A stretch of 64,000 nucleotides of DNA from Pictodentalium vernedei (Eukaryota; Mollusca; Scaphopoda; Dentaliida; Dentaliidae): NCBI GenBank assembly GCA_031216915.1, contig CM062292.1:8495920-8559919 (forward strand). The letters run 5' to 3'. Positions 54,947 to 64,000 of the stretch are shown here, piece after piece. Each line of letters starts with the position of its first letter. Position 1 is the first letter of the stretch. The notes under the pieces are model-generated. The model ran no database searches. It saw nothing but the letters and a program-made list of their open reading frames with translations, and was not told where the DNA came from. A program made the translations under genes and the position numbers.

Positions 54947-55089
54947 CTGAAGAATATGTTGTGAAAATCCAAAGTTTATTATATATATTCGCCATTTGTT
55001 TTAACATGAAATTGCTCATGTTCATTTATTAAGAGTTCTCTTTCTTCGTTCTTAATCGCGTTCTATCCATTATTTTGAACTTAGAAAGG

Positions 55090-56115
55090 CCAATCTCCGT
55101 TATAGTTTACCAGAAAGATTACCAAACATCAACGTCGTAGTGGGACACGTAGATCGTTACACTTCACTGTCACAGTACAACAGGCATATGATTACATTTC
55201 AACCTCACAATTCAAGAGGTAGATTAATACACTTCCGTGTCACAGACGTAAATAAAGATGGCTATACTTCAACCTCACTGTTCAATAAGAAGATGATTCA
55301 CTTCACCATCGCAGTCCAAATGGAAGATGGTTACATTTCAAAAGTAACAACCCATCAGGAAGATGGTTACATCGCAACGTCTTTGTCCAATAAGACGATG
55401 CATGTACTTCTCAATGTCACAGTTCAGTAGGAAGAGTGTCACATCTCAATGTCACACTCCAAGAAAGATTGTTAAACTTCAACATCGCAGTCCAACGCGA
55501 AGATGGTTACATTTCAATGTCACAGTCCAACAGCAGGGTGGTGACACTACAACGTTAGGGTCCAACAGGAGGATGGTTACATTTCAACGCCACAGCCAAC
55601 ATGGAAGTGATGAATCTTCAACGTCACAGTCCGACATAAAAATGGTGACACTTCAACGTCGCATTCCAGCAGAAAGATTGTGACACTACAATACCCGAGT
55701 CCAGCAGGAAGATGGTTCTACTTCAACGTCATATTCAAGCAGGAAGACAGTTACGCTTTAACGTCACAGTCCAACAGGAAGACGGTTACACTTTAACGGC
55801 ACAGTCCAACAGGAAGAGAGTTACACTTTAACGCCATAGTCAAGCAGGAAGCTCGTTGTGCTTTAACGTCACAGTCCAACTCGAAGACGGTTACACTTAA
55901 CGTCACAGTCCAACATGAAGACGATTACACTTTAACGGCACAGTCCAACATGAAGGGGTTTACATTTTAACGGCACAGTCCAACGGGAAGAAGGTTATAC
56001 TTTAACCGCACAATCCAACCGGAAGAGGGTTACACTTTAATGCCACAGTCCAACAGGAACAAGGTTACACTTTAACGTTACAGCCAATTGTGAAGATGAT
56101 TACCATGCAACGTCA
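55090..56115. repeat. 1-kb minisatellite after the RGM stop codon
   Basis: More than 25 units of about 35-40 bp built on GTCACAGTCCAACAGGAAG and GGTTACACTTTAAC. Early units are diverged and irregular, later units (55740-56060) more regular. Confidence 0.88.
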
Positions 56116-56439
56116 CACTTCAACGCCTGTTGGACAGGACGATGATGGCAGTGCAAACAATTAACGCATGTACACAGGCGCAAACTGTTATGACCAATAG
56201 CTTAGTGTTTTCTTCTCATCTTACAATGGGGACGTACTATAATATCTGCAATCTGACCTTTGCTGTGCGATAAAAGCAAACAGTGATTACCCTGAAACCA
56301 AACATTGATTACCCTGAAAGCAATGTGAAAGAATAAACATAAAATCATTTTTTTATAATTTTGACGCAGAGAACCGTTGCGTAACAATTGACATAAATGA
56401 TTGTATGTTCATCTCAGTATGTACAGTACGGTCGCCGTG

Positions 56440-56700
56440 GAATGATCACGTTCCACGGGTGGGCAATATTTACACGAACATAATACGATTAGATTCCAAA
56501 CGCTAATTATAGGAATAATAATCCAAAATTTAATTAATGAAGCACCAGGTACAAGCCAGGTACAACCCGGTGCTTCATTAATTAAAATTTTGCTGTTGAT
56601 GATTTTTATTACCTGGTATATGCATGACGTTACTGCCCACGTGTGGATTACGACCAATCACGTGACTGACTGTATTGTATTTCGTTCAATGCTGCTTTTG
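56440..56700. repeat. fold-back family E, copy 3
   Basis: Hairpin 56525-56591 (TTAATTAATGAAGCACC / GGTGCTTCATTAATTAA). The flanks TTAGATTCCAAACGCTAATT and GATTTTTATTACCTGG are shared with the other copies. Confidence 0.75.
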
Positions 56701-57205
56701 TCGAACAACAAGGTTCAAATTGCTGACATCAAAATCGGCCGAAATTGAATTAGTGGCAATACATATGTAATCATCACTTTCTATCATCGTTCAAATTCCG
56801 TTTATTGTATAAACGATTTCATTGTTGATGTTTCAGTATATTTCGCTTTGATACCTGAAACTTGAAATGACTATCCGTACAATCTGATGGAAACGATTTA
56901 TTCGACATTGTTCTCGACACAATGGATCATATTAAATAAGTCAGCATCATATATTGTATCACTTATGTCTTTATTCTTGATAGGCAATTGCTTCCTCTCT
57001 CTGGGGCTAACTACATGTGTCATCAGCTGGAGGTGGGAGGGAGGGGGGTCATGTTTCAAGAACCTGTCTCCTATTTCACAGGTTAAGTTGCAAGTGAAAG
57101 TAAAATGAGCATTCTGTCCCGAACTAGCGACAATTTGGTACATTAAAATGCCCCATTCCACCGCCACGGATTTGTCTAATTCGCAACGGTAACGGTACAA
57201 CAGGG

Positions 57206-57885
57206 CAGTGGTGGCGCCAAGGGAGGGTCAGGGGGGGGGGGGGCTAGAGCCCCCCGTCGGAGAGGTCCAGTCCTCCCGTCGGAGATTTTTAGTCAGTCCG
57301 TCGGAGAGTCTCGTAAACCCGACTTCGAATGTAGATATCTCGTCTTGTCTGTATCGAACCCGTGCAGCACTGAAACTTTGATAGAGAATAGTGTTTCTCA
57401 CGAAATTCCTTAATGTCGTTCGTCAAACTGGCTTTATAGATGAAATATTTCCCGACCTTGTTATAATATGTTTACTTTAACCCTTTATCTAAGGTAACGG
57501 CAAAAACCGGCCAGCGCTATTCTCAAAAATCGCCAATTAATTTTCATTATTTTTTTCATTTTTTGTCTCAAAAACATAGGTTATGACCCCTCGTTGGAAC
57601 GAGCTCGTCGAGCTCGTTCCAACGAGGGGTCATAACCTATGTTTTTGAGACAAAAAATGAAAAAAATTAGTTATTCAAGAATTATTTTTGCAAGTGTCGT
57701 CTACTTTTCAGGTTACATGTAGGTAAATGGGTTAAATAATCAACAAACATACTCAATTTGCTTCTATTTTGGTTCTCCAATTTACCAATTTTCACTCATT
57801 TTCCTTCGTTTGGGAGGTCAAATGTTATAGCCCACCTGTCGGAGAGGTCAGCCCCCCTGTCGAGAAATCCCTGGCGCCACCCCTG
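57206..57885. mobile_element. hAT-type element M, copy 2 (inverted), 8-bp TSD, same MITE inside
   Basis: CAGTGGTGGCGCCAAGGG to CCCTGGCGCCACCCCTG, flanked by CAACAGGG at 57198-57205 and 57886-57893. The interior is the reverse complement of copy 1 with scattered differences. It contains the family-B MITE at 57477-57735 in the same site. Confidence 0.93.
57477..57735. mobile_element. family-B MITE inside element M copy 2
   Basis: TTAACCCTTTATCTAAGG to GGTAAATGGGTTAA. The core GACCCCTCGTTGGAACGAG is perfectly palindromic. Confidence 0.92.
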
Positions 57886-58274
57886 CAACAGGGTGGTCCG
57901 ATACGGATCGCAGTTCGACCCTGGAAAGGGAAGTGACCCGTATTGTATGGCCCGAACAGTAATGCTAGTTGTGCGGATGGTCATTTCAAATTCCATGAGA
58001 TAAACACTCTGTCCCACTCGTTATTGACAATCAATATATCACACTCGGCTACACCCTTAACAATTTCATACATACTTACGCAATAAACACCGAAATTATA
58101 CTATCCTCACCATCATTGATGATAACCAGGTTGATGAATGCTCCGAGTATAATGTTGTCGTCTTATTCTCCTATTGTTCAAGAACAGCGTTTCCATCAAG
58201 ACCCGAATATTCTAAATAATAAAAAAAACTTTCAAAAGAGTAGATTATAGAGGTATATTTAGAGGTTAGCACAT

Positions 58275-58396
58275 GGTTAGTTTCATACCGGTAAAGATAT
58301 TCGCCCGGGGTAATTTCATATCAGCTTGAGATCGAAGGTCGAAGGCACATGTGCAGTTACCGGTGGATGAATATTTCGGCCGATATGAAACTAACC
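58275..58396. repeat. fold-back family K
   Basis: GGTTAGTTTCATACCGG with GATATTCGCC is matched in reverse by GAATATTTCGGCCGATATG and AAACTAACC. A single arm also occurs near 290-345. Confidence 0.65.
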
Positions 58397-58399
58397 AAG

Positions 58400-58979
58400 T
58401 AATAACCTCTTGATTTCTAAAACCAAACCCAAATAATTACAAAAATTCTCAGATCTTTTAGTTTTCGGACAGTGTTATAGCTTCTCGTCCTTTTCTTAAG
58501 ATCGCAATTTTCTGTCATTGTTCAGCTATCCGAACCACTCGACTTTCCCAGTGAGGAAGCTGCGACGCCCATATAGCTGAACTATCTCTTCACCCACTTC
58601 GACGTTTATCCGTTTATGACTGAACATCAATTTGCGTTGAATATTGTCTACAACTCATCTTTTTTTCTCTTCACCCACATAATCCTTACTTGTAGCCGTT
58701 ATTAATTGCTCACCATATAAAAACTAATCCCTTTGCCTGGGACCGCCAATTTTACTGATTGATTAACGGTCAACGATTTAGCTGTAAACAGAATGCTCTA
58801 GCTTGGTTCATATCGGGCAAGTTCCGCAGCATATCAGCCAAGTTTCAAGTCATATCAGCCGAGCTCGATAATGAGCAATTCTGGAAAAGAAAATCATATT
58901 TAACCAGTAATTATATTTTGTGACGTATTAGCTTCAAGCGATCTAATATTTAGTCTGAGTAGTTCTAAATTTCCTACTA
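58400..58979. other. no recognised feature
   Basis: CATATCAGCCAAGTTTC / CATATCAGCCGAGCTC direct repeats at about 58830-58865; otherwise unassigned. Confidence 0.35.
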
Positions 58980-59055
58980 AAAATCTTTCCCTGAGTTCCC
59001 ATGTGTTCTATGTGCCGGGAGGCACATAGAACACATTGGAACATAGGGCACGAAA
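58980..59055. repeat. stand-alone H-core hairpin, copy 2
   Basis: CCCTGAGTTCCCATGTGTTC with TATGTGCC / GGCACATAGAACACATTGG. Flanks are unlike element H and unlike the other stand-alone copies. Confidence 0.85.
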
Positions 59056-59639
59056 TGTCGCTATAAGTATACACGCTTACCAGATCACTAATTGGGACTC
59101 TAAAACTCTTACGCTGTTTTCAACCGAGAGCGACAGAGGGCTCTAGGCTGTGGTACACTCAGATGCAGCACCTGGATTACGTCTGGAGTAGTATGTCTCG
59201 CACGTTTCAGGGATAGTTTGGATGATCCTGGTGGATGACCCAGGAAGTGACGTCATGTCACGTGATCCAGTGGCATCATGTTTCGTTATCATGGTAACCC
59301 GCGTGAGCGGCCATGTTGTGACATAATTACCTAAGTGATACGTAGAGTCAGTGCGCATCCGCAGCTCGTGTTGTTATGGAGATACGTGTTTAAGTCGTCC
59401 ATTTTGCATACTGGAGACCACCATCTAGTTTCTATGGCAGCACGTAATTGCTATGTGATCCCAAACCTTCTAATAGGATAGGAATATGTTCGGAGGGTGT
59501 GTTAGATTTAACAGGAGTAAATCTAAGTAACACAGACAACCCAACAATCCTTCCAAATCACCAAAATTCAACCCAAACTACCGAAACGGACTTGGATTTC
59601 CCCATTTCTTTGTTTATTACAGATGCTACGCCATATATC

Positions 59640-61430
59640 TCTAACACTAGCAGTCCATCTAACCCTAGCTACCCTTCCACCTATCTCTAACACTAGCAGT
59701 TCATCTAACCCTAGCTACCCTTCCACCTGTCTCTAACACTAGCAGTTCATCTAACCCTAGCTACCCTTCCACCTATCTCTAACACTAGCAGTTCATCTAA
59801 CCCTACCTACCCTTCCACCTATCTCTAACACTAGTAGTTCATCTAACCCTAGCTAACCTTCCACCTGTCTCTAACACTAGCAGTTCATCTAACCTAGCTA
59901 CCCTTCCACCTATCTCTAACACTAGCAGTTCATCTAACCCTAGCTACCCTTCCGCCTATCTCTAACACTAGCAGTTCATCTAACCCTAGCTACCCTTCCA
60001 CCTATCTCTAACACTAGCAGTTCATCTAACCCTAGCTACCCTTCCATCTACCTCTAACAATAGCAGCTCATCTAACCCTAGCTACCGTTCCACCTATCTC
60101 TAACACTAGCAGTTCATCTAACCCTAGCTACCCGTCCACCTATCTCTAACACTAGCAGTTTATCTAACCCTAGCTACCCTTCCACCTATCACTAACACTA
60201 GCAGTTCGTCTAACCCTAGCTACCCTTCCACCTATCTCTAACACTAGCAGTTCATTTAACCCTAGCTACCCTTCCACCTATCTGTAACACTAGCAGTTCA
60301 TCTAACCCTAGCTACCCTTCCACCTATCTCTAACACTAGCAATTCATCTAACCCTAGATACCCTTCCACCTATCTCTAATACTAGCAGTTCATCTAACCC
60401 TAGCTACCCCTCCACCTATCTCTAACACTGGCATCTAACCCTAGCTATTCTTCCACCTGTCTCTAACACTAGCAGTTTATCTAACCCTGCCTACCCTTCC
60501 ACCTATCTCTAACACTAGCAATTCATCTAACTCTAGCTACCCTTCCACATATCTCTAACACTAGCAGTTCATCTAACCCTAGCTACCCTTCCACCTATCT
60601 CTAACACTAGCAATTCATCTAACACTAGCTACCCTTCCACCTATCTCTAACACTAGCAATTCATCTAACACTAGCTACCCTTCCACCTATCTCTAACACT
60701 AGTAGTTCATCTAACCCTAGCTACCCTTCCACCTATCACTAACACTAGCAGTTCATCTAACCCTAGCTACCCTTCCATCTATCCCTAACACCAGCAGTTC
60801 ATCTAACCCTAGCTACCCTTCCACCTATCTCTAACACTAGCAGTTCATCTAACCCTAGCTACCCTTCCATCTATCCCTAACACCAGCAGTTCATCTAACC
60901 CTAGCTACCCTTCCATCTATCCCTAACACCAGCAGTTCATCTAACCCTAGCTACCCTTCCACCTATCTCTAACACTAGCAATTCATCTAACCCTAGCTAC
61001 CCTACCACCTATCTCTAACACTAGAAGTTCATCTAACCCTAGCTACCCGTCCACCTATCTCTAACACTAGTAGTTCATCTAACCCTAGCTACCCGTCCAC
61101 CTATCTCTAACACTAGCAGTTCATCTAACCCTAGCTACCCTTCCATCTATCCCTAACACCAGCAGTTCATCTAACCCTAGCTACCCTTCCACCTATCTCT
61201 AACACTAGCATTTCATCTAACCCTAGCTACCCTTCCACCTATCTCTAACACTAGCAATTCATCTAACACTAGCTACCCTTCCACCTATCTCTAACACTAG
61301 CAATTCATCTAACACTAGCTACCCTTCCACCTATCTCTAACACTAGCAGTTCATCTAACCCTAGCTACCCTTCCACCTATCTCTAACACTAGCAGTTCAT
61401 CTAACCCTACCTACTCTTTCACCTATTTCT
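59640..61430. repeat. 46-bp minisatellite, about 39 units
   Basis: The unit is CTAACACTAGCAGTTCATCT plus AACCCTAGCTACCCTTCCAC plus CTATCT. A few recurring variants (ACCAGCAGTT, CATCTATCCC, AACACTAGCTACC) occur in groups, indicating block amplification. 46 is not a multiple of three, so there is no continuous protein. Confidence 0.97.
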
Positions 61431-61435
61431 GGACC

Positions 61436-63915
61436 TATCCCAACCTCTGCTCTCGTCCAAGTCTTATAATCTCCAGTTATCTGACGACCCTGGCACTATC
61501 CAAGTAAACCTGAATTTGGAACTCAAGAAGGTAAACGAATGGGCTAACACATGGCTTGTCTCATTTAATGCTAAAAAGACAAAATCAGTCCTTTTCACTC
61601 TCAGCCACAATATGTCTGTTTAATAGTGAAATAATTGATTTTTATAATTCTCATAAGCATTTGGGTTTAACCTTGCAATCAAACTTAACTTGGGCAGATC
61701 ACATTGATGGAACTTGTTAAAAGGCATGTTCGAGATTATCTCAGTTAAGAAAATTTTTAATAGGAAAATTCTTGAGAAAATATATCACGCATTCAAACTG
61801 CCGATTTTAGAATATGATAGTTCGGTGTGGAGTGGTGCTCCACAACTTAAACGTTTGGGAGATGTCCAATGGGACGCAGCCCGAATAGTTAGAGGGTTGA
61901 CACGATCTGTTGGAAAGCAGGCGCTATGTCCAGAAACTGTGTAACTTTTACAAAATTTTACAGAATTGTTAGTGGCACTGCTCCGAGTTTTCTCCATGGC
62001 CTAATACCAATACCTGTTTCTGATGTATAATCTACGAAATGCGCCTAATTTTGTTCCCTATTCCTGTCTAACAGAGCTGTTCAAACGGTCATTTTTCCCT
62101 TCGTGGGTCCAAATTTGAAATACCCTACCGGAGACGATACAAAATAGTACGTCGCTTGCGGAATTCATGAAATCCATTTTACCACCTTTGTATAAGCCTC
62201 CGTCATACTTCTCAACCGGAACAAGAAAATGCAACATCATCCACGCAAAACTACGAACTGGTTGTACTGACCTCAATTGTGACAGATTCAACAAGAAGGA
62301 CGCCAACGCCCTATAGCTCACCAACATTCCTCTTTGATAGTAACTTTGGCAAACACAACAACTGTATCAAACAGGCTCATAACATGCGAAAAAGCTTACC
62401 TAAACACAGAAACTGACATAAACACTAAGTTAAACATGAAATTCTGAGCTAAACAGAAAACTAAACGCAAATAAAAATGTTAAGAAAAATGTTTAAAATG
62501 CAGGGTATGAGGGGTTAATCATGGAACAATGATACCGAGGAACATGTATGATGAATATAAGTGCCATGGGAAGAGAAGGAGCACAGCAGCTGACCTGAAC
62601 ACTAAGTTAAACATGAAATTCCGAGCTAAACAGAAAACTAAACGCAACTAAAAATGTCAAGAAAAATGTTTAATATGCAGGGTCTGAGGGGTTAATCGTG
62701 AAACAATAATACTGAGGAACGTGTATGATGAATATAAGTGCCATGGGAAGAGAAGGAGCACAGCAGTTGACCTAAACACTTAGTTAAACATGAAATTCTG
62801 AGCTAAACAGAAAACTGAACGCAACTAAAAATGTCAAGAAAAATGTTTAAAATGCAGGGTATGAAGGGCTAATTATGGAACAATGATACTGAGGAACATG
62901 TATGATGAAAAGAAGTGCCATGGGAAGAGACGGAGCACAGCAGCTGACCTAAACACTTAGTTAGACATGAAATTCTGAGCTAAACAGAAAACTAAACGCA
63001 ACTAAAAATACGCAACTAAAAATGTCAAGAACAATGTTTAAAATGCAGGGTATGAGGGGTTAATCATGGAACAATGATACTGAGGAACATGTATGATGAA
63101 TATAAGTGCCACAGGAAGGGAAGAAGCACAACAGCTGACCTAAACACTAAGTTAAACATGAAATTCTGAGCTAAACAGAAAACTAAACGCAACTAAAAAT
63201 GTCAAGAAAAATGTTTAAAATGCAGAGTATGAGGGGTTAATCATGGAACAGTTATACTGTGGAACATGTATGATAAATATAAGTGCCATGGGAAGAGAAG
63301 GAGCACAGCAGCTGACCTGAACACTAAGTTAAACATGTAATTTCGAGCTAAACAGAAAACTAAATGCAACTAAAAATGTCAATAAAAATGTTTAAAATGC
63401 AGAGTATGAGGGGTTAATCATGGAACAATGATACTGAGGACCATGTATGATGAATATAAGTGCCATGGAAAGAGAAGGAGCATAGCAGCTGACCTAAACA
63501 TTTAGTTAGACATGAAGTTCTGAGCTAAACAGAAAACTAAACGCAACTAAAAATGTCAAGAAAAATGTTCAAAATGCAGGGTGTGAGGGGTTAAATCATG
63601 GTAGAATGATAATAATCATCATATAGCAGCATTATAAAGGCCATGGTATGGAAATAGGTTGAGTAAGTGACCTAAACGAAAGCTTTAACATTATTGGACA
63701 CGTACGCTGACTCCGACGCAGACGCTGACGCCGACGCTGACGCCGAAGCCGACCGATCGAGCCATGCCATAAGCTCACACAACTAAAGTTGGTGAGCTAA
63801 TAATTACATATCCGATACACCATTTTGTTCATGTAACGATGGTGTTGAGGACGTAGAACACTATTTCTTCGTGTGTTTCTTGAATTTTGATACCAACATC
63901 GGTGATTTGTCAAAA
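61436..63915 (+). mobile_element. LINE-3: RT C-terminal fragment split by a repeat-bearing insertion
   Basis: 61511-62310 shows LNLELKKVNEWANTWLVSFN, YNSHKHLGLTLQSNLTWADH, KILEKIYHAFKLPILEYDSS and YFSTGTRKCNIIHAKLRTGC, across at least three frames. The end of the same domain, NNYISDTPFCSCNDGVEDVE then HYFFVC, resumes at about 63800. It is closely parallel to LINE-1. The 46-bp minisatellite abuts its 5' side. Confidence 0.82.
62315..63798. mobile_element. inverted-repeat element carrying 177-bp tandem repeats
   Basis: AGCTCACCAAC at 62315-62325 and GTTGGTGAGCT at 63788-63798 bracket about 1.48 kb inside LINE-3. Between them lie about seven 177-bp units (62400-63620; for example GAGCTAAACAGAAAACTAAA, TGCAGGGTATGAGGGGTTAA). 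A GACGCTGACGCC short repeat follows at 63701-63757. No coding region was seen. Confidence 0.85.
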
Positions 63916-64000
63916 CTCACAGCCAACTGATATTCAACTGATTTAGTATTACATGGAAGCCCGTTATTACCCGAAAGTAGTAATATATCTATATTTTTAT

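Noticed and set aside
55140-55683. Frames of 96 and 106 codons with repeated VTSQR-like motifs
   Set aside because: Translation of the minisatellite; units are not multiples of three and frames close quickly.
59640-61430. CRISPR-like array
   Set aside because: Units follow each other without spacers, and this is animal DNA; it is a minisatellite.

Overview
The window is animal genomic DNA, AT-rich and mostly intronic. One host gene runs along the + strand for about 51 kb. Six exons (4060-4213, 8282-8467, 24222-24333, 33038-33232, 48946-49091, 54745-54930) join in frame with GT/AG sites into 325 residues. The protein is a repulsive guidance molecule (RGM / hemojuvelin / DRAGON) family member. 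It carries the GDPH self-cleavage motif, the RGM_C fold region, the GCP..(Q)xID cysteine motif and the C-xFDxxxTGDV block. The signal peptide and first exon(s) lie upstream of the window or were not recognised. The organism is probably a marine invertebrate: it combines an RGM gene, CR1/L2-type LINEs, tRNA- and 5S-derived SINEs, Tc1 and hAT elements and abundant palindromic MITEs. I cannot name the phylum from sequence alone.

Almost everything else is repeats inside or next to that gene. 1-8 kb: piggyBac-like (TTAA) and mariner-like (TA) palindromic MITEs, a tRNA-SINE with a 13-bp TSD, a LINE tail ending in (ATT)n. 8-20 kb: a Tc1 transposase fragment, a large fold-back element, and a nearly intact LINE on the minus strand (about 11.9-15.24 kb). 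20-33 kb: nested MITEs, a cluster of a 400-bp repeat with tRNA-like parts, and a hAT-type element with an 8-bp TSD that carries a TTAA MITE. 33-49 kb: SINEs with 5S-rRNA or tRNA heads on one shared body, several LINE pieces, and a hairpin-rich duplicated block (42.3-43.6 kb). 49-57 kb: a 207-bp near-perfect palindrome, minisatellites on both sides of the last exon, and the second copy of the composite hAT element. 59.6-63.9 kb: a 46-bp minisatellite and a LINE fragment split by an element containing about seven 177-bp tandem repeats.

Two themes stand out. First, the RGM protein has a furin-type site where hemojuvelin has one, and it ends in a Thr/Pro linker plus a Trp/Lys amphipathic tail instead of a GPI-anchor signal. 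Second, the palindromic elements look modular: the same central hairpin sits inside MITE families with different arms, and one hairpin occurs both alone and inside a larger element. No retrovirus, Polinton, CRISPR array or structural RNA gene was seen.
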